Source: Xiphophorus maculatus (lineage: Eukaryota > Chordata > Actinopteri > Cyprinodontiformes > Poeciliidae). Taken from it: DNA of 64,000 nt. The stretch spans positions 1,314,638 through 1,378,637 of the forward strand of contig NC_036465.1 in assembly GCF_002775205.1 (NCBI RefSeq), in the 5' to 3' direction. Position 1 is the stretch's first letter. Every line of letters begins with the position of its first letter. Shown here piece after piece: positions 40,843 through 53,500 of this stretch. The notes beneath the pieces were generated by a model. That model did not search any database and had not been told where the DNA came from. It saw only the letters and a list, made by a program, of their open reading frames with translations. The position numbers and the translations under genes are program-made.

Positions 40843-43800
40843 AACCCGGCTCAAAGTCTCAGCTTGGAGATTTTAAAGCTCAGATATTCAGTCGCTCTGT
40901 GACTGAAGCGACATCCAAACTCCTCAAAATAAACGTGTTTAACTGCAAGAAAAAAATCTCACAACAAAAGAACGAATCAAGATATGAGCTTGAATCATTT
41001 TTGACTTGTTAAAGAAAAATTCTATTTTTTGTTTACTAAATTACAGGTGGCACTTTTATTTTCACCTCAACAATTCCTGTTTTTATTTCCAACCAAGCTT
41101 TGAAACGGATCAGTTCGTGGGCTTAAACTTCAAACTTCACACAGATACTAAAGGGAAAATCTTGAAACTCAGTAGGATTTTTTTTATTTTGCAGAGTTTT
41201 TATGATTCTCTCTAATAAAGCTCAGAAATATGTACTAAACGGTAAGTAAGATGGCTGCTATTTAGAAAGAGGGCCAGCAGAGAATCAAAAAAGATCCCAG
41301 CTGTTTAAGTGTCGCTACTCTCCATGGAAACGGTTGATCAAGTGTCTTAACGGCATAAATAAGGAATAAAAATATTTTAGGCTGTTTGTCTCTTTGCATT
41401 TGGTGATTCTGAGTCAATCGGTGATCAGAGAAGGTTTCAGTTTGTTAATGTTGACAAAAAACATTTTTATCATTAGTTTAGGCTTTTCTCACCAGTTTTA
41501 AACCTTTACATTCAGACAGTTTGGTTTATTGTTATAATTTGCATCACAAAGTCTAAAGACTTAAGTTTCAGACGGAGTCAAGTTTTAATTCTGCACGTTT
41601 ACGGTAAATATGCTGAATAAAAAGTCAGATTCTTTACAAAGTCAGACGCTTTGCCCTCACTTATTGCTATGAGATCTTATAACTGTATTGCACATGTAGC
41701 TGAAACATTTACTGTCTATATGAATTCAATTACTGTCAGCTTGTGGATCTGTACCACAGATTTATATTCAGCCAAATTCTGGTGATCCAGCTAATCCGCT
41801 GCCATTACCCACTTGCCTCTGCTAATCCATTACCGCTCATGGAGGATGACTGGATATCTTCCACGCCTGCTTAGAAAATGCTGTCATTCTAAAAGCAACC
41901 ATGCCGCACACTCTGCATGCTAATAAATGCAATAAAAAGGTACAATTTTAAAAAGGAAGGCTGATCCATTTTTTAAACCCACGCCGTTCTGTCAGGAGAC
42001 GGGGGAGGATGAAGCTCATCCCAAGCAGCTGGACAGGTTGGCGGCCCACACACACACACCCACACACACACACACTCCTACTGTAATTCATCTCACACTC
42101 ACCTTTATGCACCGAGGAAGACAGGTTACCTCAGAGGATAACAGGCACGCAGCTTAAATCATTAAAATGCCACAAGAAATACTTGGTTTGCAGTAAATAA
42201 ATGGTAAATATAATTTAGCAAATCAATAAATTTATACATATTTATGAAAAAGTTATGTTCAATTTGTCATTTTTTGCCAAAGAGATGATAAGCTGCATTT
42301 ATTCATTACTTTACATTTAAAGATTCATTTACAATCAAAACAGTATCACATTACCACCTTAGGCATTGAAACACAGCTCTGTGTTAGCATGAACAATTCT
42401 GTAGGCCTGAACAAGCCAGGAGATTGTAAAACTATAGAAAATAAAAAAATCACAAACAACCTCTGCATTATTTTTAAAGGCAACTTTTGATGAAAAGGAA
42501 AACTTTTGTTGATGTACAGAAAATGAGTTTTATTCAAGATTATTATTAGAGACAAGACAAATAAGAGATTTCTAAAAGGAATTAAATGTAACAAATGCTA
42601 CTGGCAACATGGAAAAAGAATGGAGTGAGCATCATACAAAGATCCTCTCTGCAGGAAATTCATGTAAACTCAGTTCAAGTTAACAGGAGAAAAAACCCAG
42701 AACAGATAAAGACCCAATCAATCAACTCAAAGTCTTTACATCATAAAAACACAAAAATAAAATTATTAGAACTTGTAACACGGTCATAATAAAGTAAGGA
42801 TAGTAAGTTTGAGCAGTGAGTCAGCAGCCAGACTGAGCATAAAGTTTATCTAGTAAAAATTTTATTTTATGATGTTTTAACTGAGTGTCTCCTCTGTCAG
42901 AACAAAACGTCACTTTATCAGATAAGTCAGTAACTGCAGCTGCTGTAGGATCACAGATCAGCATTTCAACCTGCAGCTTAGCATTAGCAGCTAATGCTGT
43001 TAGCTTGAAGTCACTCTTTAAGGCCAAATAACATGTTGTGAGTCATGACAGAATAACTGGGGCAGTTAAACCACCAAGAGGAAGTCATGTTTGTCTGGAG
43101 AAAAGTGAGACTTCCATATTTGTTTGCTGTGACAGAAGCCTGTGAAACAATGCTGGTCAGAACTGGAGCTTACATTTCAGCTGGTGAATGCTGCCAGAAC
43201 TAATGTTTGGTGTGTAAGTTTCTGCTCTTAGACAACATTTCCTCTCTGGATTAATTATGACATAAACCTTCATCTTGAGCCGTTACTGGAGTTGGGAATT
43301 GATTTGATCTAAATGTAAATTCGTCGCCTTTCTGAACCTTTCAACTTTTCATTCACCCTCCTATACGTGTGATTTTGACACGGTGCAAGGCTGCACACAA
43401 TTGGAAATTAAAAGTTAGAAAAACGTTGATGGACAAGCTGCATACCATATTTGTATGGTGATGATTTTCAGATTATATTTAACCAGCAGAGTGTAGACTA
43501 TCTGGTAAAGCCAAACCAGTTATTTTGAATGCATATATATTGTTTTACAAGTTCTCCCTGTGATGTCCTCTGTGTTTTTGTGCCATGCTGCTTTGCATTT
43601 CTGTGGCAGATTTATTTCTTGTGTAACCAAGCATAATGAGGCCTACAGCGCACATGCTTTGCCAAATGTGGATCTCTTGCAGCAAATGAAAGAAAGTCAT
43701 TCTCCCATCGCAGCCATTTCTCTGCTGTACTTAAAAAGGAAAGGTATTCATCTTAAGACTTTGGGTTCTGGCAAGTTGATTTATTTTAATAGAAATGAGG

Positions 43801-45240
43801 AAGATTGTGATTAAAAAGCAGAGGCTCAATCCTTCCACCATCTCAACACTTGGACATAAAAGATTTAAAACTGTAGCAGCAACTTATTAATGTTTCCTTA
43901 AGATACAACTGTGTGAATATAATTCATAACAATCATAATTTGACATCACATGAAACTAGTTCCACCTGCACTTCGTAGAGACACTAAATGACACAGAAGG
44001 TCATGTTTTCGTCAACGTCTTTCTTTGTGGCGCGTTACAAATAAAAGCCTTTGGCATTTTAATTCTGAAAGCCTTCCAAAGCTATTACTGTCATCATCAA
44101 CAAAGTCTCTGAGAAGCAAAAGGGATCCTGTTTGAAAGCTCTTAAATATACTCCCAAGGTGCAGCAATCATCCTTTCAGAAAGGAACAATCGCTGCATTT
44201 CAAATGAGACGACAGAGAATTACAGCAACATTTAACCCATTACTGACCTAAATCTGCCTTCAGCACAATCACACCGCCTGCTGCTGTCACTCACATGATC
44301 CTGGCGATATAAAAAGTGACATGTATTCACATACAGCACACACTGACTCAAAACAAGGCACAACCTTGTGCAGACGAAGGGGCACCATGAAACACGGAGT
44401 GTGAAAATACAGGCCATAAATTTCACTCTCCAAGCATACAGATAGACTGCTTGTCAGCAAACAAATCGAAAACTATAATTTCATGCAGTAGCTCCCTTAT
44501 TCACCTTCTATGGCGCTGCTGTATGTATAATGCACAGGGCTGTCACTCCTCTACTGAAAAGAATACACACTGATGAACCCTGGATGTCAAATTCACTTTG
44601 AAGTTCATGCATCATGTTGCAGGAGTCCTACACAGACCTCAGCAGCAGCCGGGAATGTAAAGCAGGCCGAGTGTGGTTCTGTTCAACACGAGTCTGGCTG
44701 TGAGGAACAAGCCCTGCTGGACGCAGGTCTGCAGGTCGATCACATGACTGCTCTGATGGACAAATCTACCTTAAACATCTACGTTTCCACCGGTTCTGAG
44801 ACCAAAATGCGTCAGCACAGGAATATCCACATTATTTGACTCTTTAGAGAGATGATGTGCAAATGTGAAGAAAAGTGTCAGATGTAGCTTAAATATATTA
44901 CCTAGAAAAATAAATAAAATAAAAAACTCTTCAGTGTGTTTTATTAAATTGGATTTGACAGAGCAACAGAAAGTGCTGATTGATTAAGTGGAAAGAAAAA
45001 ACCAAAACAATCTGTAAAGTAACATCTGTTCCAACTATAAACTTCACTGTTTTTACTAGGATTTTATAATGTGACAAACACCAAGGGAAATATGTATAGC
45101 ATTCAAAAAGTTTTTACAAAAAAAAAAACAGCCTAATCTTTTGTGCTACTAATTAACTGAAACTGCAGTCAAAGTTCTGTGTGAAGGATTTACGACTGCA
45201 AAGCGACTCGGACGTGCAGAAGAAGAAAGTAGCTATCCCC
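40843..45240. other. Gene-free host stretch
   Basis: A (CA)n tract is at 42047-42076. The blocks 41690-41960 and 43500-43800 look like non-repetitive, possibly conserved sequence, but this was not testable. No exon is supported. Confidence 0.45.
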
Positions 45241-45246
45241 CAGCAG

Positions 45247-46357
45247 CGTTCTGTTTACGGTAGTAAAGATGGTCGCCGCAGCGTTGTTTACGGCAGTAAA
45301 GATGGCCGCCGCAGCATTGTTTACGGCAGTAAAGATGGTCGCCGCAGCGTTGTTTACGGCAGTAAAGATGGCCGCCGCAGCGTTGTTTACGGTAGTAAAG
45401 ATGGCCGCCGCAGCATTGTTTACGGCAGTAAAGATGGTCGCCGCAGCATTGTTTACGGTAGTAAAGATGGTCGCCGCAGCGTTGTTTACGGTAGTAAAGA
45501 TGGCCGCCGCAGCATTGTTTACGGCAGTAAAGATGGTCGCCGCAGCGTTATTTACGGTAGTAAAGATGGCCGCCGCAGCGTTGTTTACGGTAGTAAAGAT
45601 GGTCGCCGCAGCGTTATTTACGGTAGTAAAGATGGTCGCCGCAGCATTGTTTACGGTAGTAAAGATGGTCGCCGCAGCGTTGTTTACGGTAGTAAAGATG
45701 GCCGCCGCAGTGTTATTTACGGTAGTAAAGATGGTCGCCGCAGCATTGTTTACGGCAGTAAAGATGGTCGCCGCAGCATTGTTTACGGTAGTAAAGATGG
45801 TCGCCGCAGCGTTGTTTACGGTAGTAAAGATGGTCGCCGCAGCGTTGTTTACGGCAGTAAAGATGGCCGCCGCAGCGTTGTTTACGGCAGTAAAGGTGGT
45901 CGCCGCAGCATTGTTTACGGTAGTAAAGATGGTCGCCGCAGCGTTGTTTACGGTAGTAAAGATGGTCGCCGCAGCGTTGTTTACGGCAGTAAAGATGGTC
46001 GCCGCAGCGTTGTTTACGGCAGTAAAGATGGTCGCCGCAGCGTTGTTTACGGCAGTAAAGATGGTCGCCGCAGCGTTGTTTACGGCAGTAAAGATGGCCG
46101 CCGCAGCGTTGTTTACGGCAGTAAAGATGGTCGCCGCAGCGTTGTTTACGGTAGTAAAGATGGTCGCCGCAGCGTTGTTTACGGTAGTAAAGATGGCCGC
46201 CGCAGCGTTGTTTACGGCAGTAAAGATGGTCGCCGCAGCGTTGTTTACGGTAGTAAAGATGGTCGCCGCAGCGTTGTTTACGGTAGTAAAGATGGTCGCC
46301 GCAGCATTGTTTACGGTAGTAAAGATGGTCGCCGCAGCGTTGTTTACGGTAGTAAAC
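45247..46357 (+). repeat. 33-bp minisatellite, about 33 copies
   Basis: The plus-strand reading is the 11-residue period YGSKDGRRSVV with V/I changes. Each unit contains AAGATGG(T/C)CGCCGCAG. Since 33 is divisible by 3, two frames on each strand stay open for 250-396 codons. Units differ almost only by transitions, many at CpG, which fits mutation by deamination rather than selection on a protein. Confidence 0.95.
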
Positions 46358-46662
46358 GTCTTCAAATTTAAATTCCATCTCTAGATGGGATTGAAAGTCG
46401 CTGAGAGCGACAGCACGGTCACCAGATGGGCAGCAGACAAAGGAAGCTGATAGAAAGCTAACTGCTAACAATAACAGCCTTTAGTGGAGCGTTAACTGCA
46501 GCTTCTGACCCGGTTCTGTTTGGATGGAGTCGGACCCGGAGTGGTTGAGATGTAATGTGTTCACTCACTAAGTCAGCTTTCATCACTTCATCATCATTTT
46601 CAGACATTGTTTAAGTCCAAAGTTACCTTCTTCTGTTGCAGATAAAATGCAACAATGTCTGC

Positions 46663-47197
46663 GTTCACACTGCAGCCTGAAGTGACCCAGTTCCCATTTG
46701 TTAGCAAATCAGATTTTTTTGCTGTGGCCGTTCACTCTTCTAAATAAATGCAATCTGAAAGTGTCCCACATGAGCAGCAGAGGGAACAATAACTTCAGCG
46801 CTCTCAGTGTTCTGAGTGTTTGCAGAAGTAAACATGGAGGCTAACGGTGGAGCTTAGCTTACACATCTGAAGTTGTCCGACTGGAGCATCAAATTAACAA
46901 CTTAATCATCATTACAGTCCGTCATGGTTGTTGTTTTTCTTCTCGCTTGTGCGTATCATTTCGCAGAATAGGGTCGAGTTTCAGTGACGTTCAGGCTGGA
47001 TTAATGCAGCCTGGACGTTAGGTGGCATTAATTGTTAGGTCACATTTGAATCGGATTCGTATCGGATACCTAAGTGGCCTGGTGGCATTTGAAAAGAATC
47101 AGAACTGTGTTGTTCAGACTGTCATGAACAGATGGGACACAGGTCACATTACAAGTTCAAAAAATGGAATTGGGTCCTTTCAGGCTGCAGTGTGAAC
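46663..47197. mobile_element. Older inverted-repeat element, interrupted by a hAT insertion
   Basis: The left end GTTCACACTGCAGCCTGAAG at 46663 is matched in inverted orientation by CTTTCAGGCTGCAGTGTGAAC ending at 47197. A further similar end, GGGTCTTTCAGACTGTAG, lies near 48825-48855, so the full element may extend to about 48860 with the hAT nested inside. No transposase is seen. It looks like a non-autonomous DNA transposon. Confidence 0.6.
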
Positions 47198-48703
47198 TAG
47201 GGGTTGAACGACTACATATTTTTTAAGGTCGACTACATCATGATAATAGTCGAGTCGATGTCGACTAGTCGCGGTGACGTCATAGTGACGTAAGCGCAAA
47301 AACCCTTCACAACTACTTGGAGGCTTTATTAGCTATTTTCACGGCAAATATTGACCCCCCCCCCCCCCCACACACACACACACACACACACTCTCTCCCC
47401 TTCTCCTGCTTTTACTAAGTCTATTATGGAGATTCTTCGTGAGCAGCGGGGAAAAGTTTGTTGCACAAAGTCGGGTCTGACTTTTTTTTTCTAAACACTG
47501 GCTGATGCTGATGATCTCTGGATAGTTACTATAGGAGTCAAATTATCACACTGACTACATGGAGCTTTTGGAACATCACAAGCCAAACCTGTTATGAACG
47601 GATCCCGTTTGGTTACAGCTGAATTCAACGAAACCACCTGCTTCTCCTCCGCCCGATGCGCGGCAGGAAGCTCTGCTGACTCAGCAGATTGAACGATTTA
47701 AGATATTTTCTAGTCAACGTCAACATGATAAAAGTCGAGTCGATGTCGAGTTGACTAGTCGTTGTGACGTCATGGCAACGCAAGACGCAAAGCTTTGGAG
47801 TAACGTAGAGGCTTTATTACCCGTTTTCACGGAAAAATACGGCATTTACACAGAACAGCAACAAGTGAAACAACAAAACATCGGGATAGTTTATGATAAA
47901 TAATAAGTTGCTGGGAAACCAACATTCAAAAGGAAACGCACATCTTTTAGATGGCATGTAAAAACAATAAAAAGAGGTGGCACGGGGGCGGGGGGTAAAT
48001 AAAGTTCACTCGCTGTCAATATTCTCTTCGCTAAGAGTTCGCTAAGAGCACATTGTCATACAAGGACCCAGTAATTTCTACCTGTTTGACAAGATGCGGG
48101 TTTTGTCCTCGATCTGTTTGGAAGACGCCATTTTGTAGCCAGTGTTCTGTCAGATCAGCTGTCAGAGTGTCATACACTTCTGACAGCTGATCCGATGACA
48201 CTTCTAAGCACGAAGTGTCATTCTTAGCACGAACTCACGGCTATATATATGTCAGACAAGTATACACTGTCATTACCAACTACAGGCTTTTATTTAATCA
48301 GCAGCTATCATTACCACAGATCTTTATTTAATCAGCAACATAACATCATAATGTATTAGTTAGATCGTCGTGACAAAGACACTCGCGAGCCGGCTAAGTG
48401 ACATCATTAGCGGGAAGGGGGCGAGTTTTAGACGGCTCGTGTTTTGTAGTGGACTGCAGCTGCAACTCCATCTCCTTTTAAAAACACTGTAAAACCACAA
48501 ATATGCATCCATCTACATATCATTTAAACTAATGTATTATCTTATTTTTCTTGTGTCTTGTGACGTATACTGTGCTGTCAGATCAGCACAGGCTGTCACC
48601 ACCGGCAATCACATGACTGCGACTAGTCGACATGAAATGTAAAAACTCGCGAGACGTCCTAGAGTCGACTAGTCGACTAGTCGACTAATTGGTTCAACCC
48701 CTA
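47198..48703. mobile_element. hAT-type DNA transposon, non-autonomous (1,506 bp)
   Basis: Terminal inverted repeats read TAGGGGTTGAAC at both ends. The flanks carry a perfect 8-bp target duplication GTGTGAAC at 47190-47197 and 48704-48711, diagnostic of hAT transposition. No intact transposase is present. A minus-strand start near 48131 (MASSKQIEDKTR) followed by a GTAGAA donor could be an exon scrap. About 130 bp near 47225-47345 recur at about 47720-47840, an internal duplication of the subterminal region. A C-run followed by (CA)n lies at 47357-47396. Confidence 0.88.
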
Positions 48704-48861
48704 GTGTGAACCCAGCCAAACTGTACAGACTGCAGACTTTTTACAAACTATCAGGTCTGATTTTGTTGCACATAAGGAAGTGGAACAGATCAGATTCTGT
48801 TTAGAGGGGTGAAAAGATCAGAATTGGGTCTTTCAGACTGTAGTACTGTGAACACAGCCTC

Positions 48862-50235
48862 GGTTTGCAGAAACCTGCTGCTCTGTCTGCTTGTGTTTTT
48901 CATTGTTTTAAATTAAAGAGTCCAGATAAATTTCGCCGTTTCTTGTTTCGCCTTTTACTTTCTGAGCTGCAGCTTCGCCGCAATCAGTCAGCAGAGGAAT
49001 CGGCCCAGGCTGGGCAGGATAATCCCCATTGTGCTAATCTGAATGACTGGCCTCTAGGAGGCCACAAAATTGACTGGCTTGAAAAGTGAGCTCTGCTGCC
49101 CAGCATGAACCCCCCACCCTCACACACACACACCCCCTCACACACACACACACCCTCACACACACACACACCCTCACACACACCACCATAACCACAGAAC
49201 ATAAACAAACTGGCTTCTACATATCTCTCCGCTCAGAATGGCCTCACCTCACGGAAGCTGCTATGATCCAAATTGAAAGGGACAACCTTGGGCCTGGAAG
49301 AGGTGAGTCACGGAGTTTTGTCCAATTTCTTTCCTCCAGATATCAACATGACACATTAGCTGTAGGACATGTTAAGAAGACAAAAATAACTTCAGAAATT
49401 TGGGGAAAAAATGCTTCAGAGAACAGTAATGAGCTTATTACACTTGTTTAATATGCACTTCTGATTTTTGTTTAATTAATCTGAGGAGACGTACAGGTTC
49501 GGACAGTTTGGGGTCTACAGCAGCAATAATTATATTTAAAATAGCCTTACATAATTCTAGTGAGAATCCAGGATGAGTAACAGTCACATCCAGACAACCG
49601 CTTTCTTACAAATATGATTAAATATCTGCCCTGGGCTGGTAAGCACCACCACTTTCAAACATGTGACGATGTTATTCCTAAATTCATTAGTCTATCTTGT
49701 TTTTGCATTAATTAACACGCAGCACATGACCTGCACCGCTGCAAATTAATCCTACCCTCAAAATACGAACAGTCTCTAATTTAGTTTCTGGCTCAGCATC
49801 AGACTTGTTTGCATTACATTTCTAACATGGCTTCCAACACCCAGGAGTAAGCAACACTCAGCAATCCTTCATTATCACTTTGGTTTTCAACAGCAACAAA
49901 TTCACAAGGACAGACATGATTTTACGAATCAGGTTCTTCGCAGGGTTCTCTGCGAGGTTCACCATCTCACACACGCCGTCCTTCTGGCAACGTCAGCCAA
50001 CAGATTCTCATCAAACGGTTTCTCTGCTGTTGTCACCAGGATGTAGAAGCAGCAGCAGAATGAAAATAATCATCTTACTTTTAACGTGTTCATTTAAAGA
50101 TACACTCACCATTAAAATGAGATATTCCCACCAGGAAGTAGGACTTTACATAAATGGCTCATTACAATGCTTTAAAATGAACTACAAGCAGATTTAAAAA
50201 GATCCGTTTTTAAATGACTTTTAAAAGAGACCACT
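48862..50235. other. Gene-free stretch with CA-rich tandem repeat
   Basis: 49118-49183 is a CACACACACACCCTCA-type tandem repeat. The rest has no recognisable feature. Confidence 0.5.
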
Positions 50236-50532
50236 GCTCCACCTCCAGCTGCTGTGGTTCTCTGAGCCAAACCAACCTGTTCCCCTCCTGGCCTGTGGGG
50301 GCGCTGCACCAAAAACCACTGAAAGAAACACAAAAACCTCTGAAGACGCTCAGAGCAACTTCCTTCTTCACCAGATGGAAACAAGATGGAGGCGTCAGAT
50401 TTTAGCGGTGGGAAAATTTCTCTTTAGTCTTTGGCTAAAGACCAGGAGCCATTTCTGCTGCTAGCGCTAGGCTATCACGTTAGCTTTGGTTGTATTTACC
50501 CAGAATGCCCTGCACTGTAATCCACTTCCTGC
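50236..50532 (-). repeat. Dispersed repeat family B, copy 2
   Basis: Near-identical inverted copy of 2504-2805. It starts at the CTGCTCCACCTCCAGCTG end and finishes at CCACTTCCTGC. Adjacent sequence at 50540-50620 (AACCGAACCAGAG...) may be a further repeat end. Confidence 0.85.
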
Positions 50533-53500
50533 TTTTGGAGCGGTCTGCTTGGCGTATGCATTGAAACCGAACCAGAGTTCACTTCAACCGAACCCAGACC
50601 GACGTTTGGAGGACCAGAACTTTTACAAATTTTCAACACGACTCAAAATATTGACTTTGTTGTTCTTAAGCCACTTTGACATTAATTTGTTGCTGTTCTT
50701 AGGCTCATTGTCCATTTGTGAGCAAGTTCCAAATAGTTTTTCCTGGTGGCACAAGCTATTTTAGAAAGCACACCAGTCCACCTGCTGCTGTCATTGGTCA
50801 ACTGAGGTGGTGCTATGAAGTCTGGAGAATAACTCAAATTTATGAAAATATGAAACTTCTCTAATAGTCCTAACAACAAATATACCATAATATTCTGTAT
50901 TTTTCTAAATGCATGCGTTCACTTTCATCCAGGAATGGTGACAGATTTGCAACTCCATGTTTGTCTCCAGTATGTCTGACCTACTTCACTGCACCATCAG
51001 CCAAAGTTTACTTTTTGAAACATTACAGTACGCCATGTTGCAAAATTCACACTGAGCGTCTGCTGTCAGCACACACTATCTGTTGGTGCCATTTGCATCC
51101 CACCATTGTGTGTTTGCTCACCTGAAACCAGCCCAACTTTGTTTTGCCTGGTGAAAGAAATGTTTTTGAGCGAGACTTTGGGGGGGAAACATGGATCTCT
51201 TTACAGGAAGCTGCTGGATCTCCCATGGGATGATTATTGTTTGAAGAGGTTGGAAGGATTTGACTTGTTGACTGAGAAACTCATTCCCTCTAGGACTGAA
51301 TGCAGAGAAAACACTTTAGCTGCCAATCCCACATGCCAGCCAATCATTTGACAACTTTGGCATCCTGCTGAAAATCAATGTGGAAAAAAAACTAAATCTT
51401 TCACCTGTTTTTTTCCTGTCAGAGGGGAAAAAATCCTTCTCACAATATCACAAAAAGCATTTAGTCCTCCATTTTCCCCAGAGGTGGAAGATTTAGAGGA
51501 TGGTTTTTAGAGCAAGAGTTTGAACGCAGAGAATTATTCTTTTCTCCCTCTTTGACCTGTGAGATTGAAACAGTTTTCTCTTTTAACACACAATAAACGA
51601 AGTGACAAGGGACAGATTCAGCGAGGTTTATGTCATATTTGTATCCTAAAGAAGCCATAAAAGAGATTTATGAGCCATATTTTGTCTGAGATGTTGCTCA
51701 CCAAGCATGTTGTTGCAGTTCTGGAGGCACCTCATTTTCATCTGCAGATTGGATGTCCCTCTTTCTCACCAGAATTGGATTTGTGACACGCTTCCCTCTT
51801 AGGTAAAACGGGTGTAATTATGGGCGTAACCTTTGGGGCATTTTCTGCAGAGAGAGAATAAAGTGGTGATTGGGTGAGTTTTGTTCATTTTACCAGCTGC
51901 TCTTCCTTTTATTAGGGTCAAGTCACAGAGAAATGGTGTGAACCGACACATGAAAAGATTTCTTCTTAACAAACCTAAACAAACTTTCAGGGACGGATGG
52001 AAGAGATGGGAAAGTAATTGCTTTGTTTTATGTCTGGTTGTTTAGAATTAAAGACGAAAACATAAAATTAACAATAACTGGAAGGTTGGTTATGCTGAAA
52101 AAAATCAAACAAAAACAAGGTTTGTTTTTCTGTAAGCTGAGTTTATGAAATAGACATTTTGATGTATGAGTGATCAAATTTTAAGTAATGAAGCTGCTTA
52201 AAGCAGGGCGTTGTGGGGCGGGCCTCCTGCAGGGGGCGCCAGCGTTCTTAACATGAGGAAAAAATTACATCAGAAGAAGCAACTGCACACATTTAGCCAA
52301 CTTCACCAAGACTATGCCAGAGAGAAAACTATGGACTGTTATTATTAAAGCTACGATGAGTCACAGAGATAATCTGGGTCAAACAAAAACTAAAAATAGG
52401 AGGAAGTTTAACCGTTATTTTTTAAAGTTTGGGTTTCATTGGCTGGATCTGAAAACGCTCTTAGCTAATGTGTCGCCGTTTAGCTAATGACACTGAGGCA
52501 ATTTTTACATAGAAATCAACTAAATAAAGTGATATTAGGCTGTCTGTTTTTGACAGGTTTTACAGGTGATAACTTTCATATAGATTGTTTTACGTTTTGT
52601 TTTTTTTAAAAATGCAACAAAAAACAGGTTTGTGACTAACAGCTTTGAAATGGTAAATATTGATTAGGTCAAACTTTAAATATGAATGAGGTTACAATTA
52701 ATGAAGCGAACCCAGGCTTGAGTTCAGCGAACCCAACGTTCACCACATCCCAATCTGGTTCTTTGAGAAGAGACACAGCAGGATTTGGACCTAAAGTAAA
52801 GCCTTTTCCATACAGCTGCTGTCTGGTGTTGACTAACTCTCCCTTGGACAGGAAAACCGGCTCAATTTTCCAAGGTCCAAAGTTCAAGATATTCGTGCCA
52901 TTCTTATCTTTTTCTTCCTAAATGTGCTTGTGAAGAACTCTCTGCCCTAAAAATAAATGGTTTGGCCACTAACACAACTTCTTCGTTTCAGCTCATTTGG
53001 CTCGCTGGAGCAAACTGTGAAATGCTTGGCCTACTTAAATCTGATGTGCAGAAAGAAAGAAGAGAAAATGAAAATAAAGACTCCAGCACTTAACAGCATT
53101 TAGTTTAGGAACTTGTAAGATTTTTACATTATAAATGATTTTACCCGGAGGAAACCTGGGCACATGCTTGGAGTTTAAAGTTAAGAAATGTCACCAGGAG
53201 AGGTCACAAATATTCATACATGGGTTTTTAAGTCAAACAGTGCCGCAATGCAATAAACAATCATAAAATTTATACTTGCACTATTAAAAAAAACTGAAAA
53301 CAAAAAAAACTGAAAATATTCTTTCTTTCTCTAAAACATGATTGGTCTGCAGTTGAGCTGCTAAGCATATAAACCAGTCAGAGTCATTGTTTTTATTTTG
53401 TGTAAAACAAAGAAACAGATCACAGTTATTATGAATCAGACTCATAATCTGCCAGAACAGAATGTGCAAAACTTTTCTATTCAGCTTTAAATCTGAAGAT

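Noticed and set aside
40061..40876. 271-codon HRLPSTDSRPQTPV repeat frame
   Set aside because: Produced by the 14-bp minisatellite; no signal, start context or neighbouring exon supports a gene.
45190..46365. 391-codon minus-strand frame of Asn/Ala/Thr-rich repeats and its partners on both strands
   Set aside because: A direct consequence of a stop-free 33-bp tandem repeat; unit variation is transitions, mainly at CpG, not a protein pattern.
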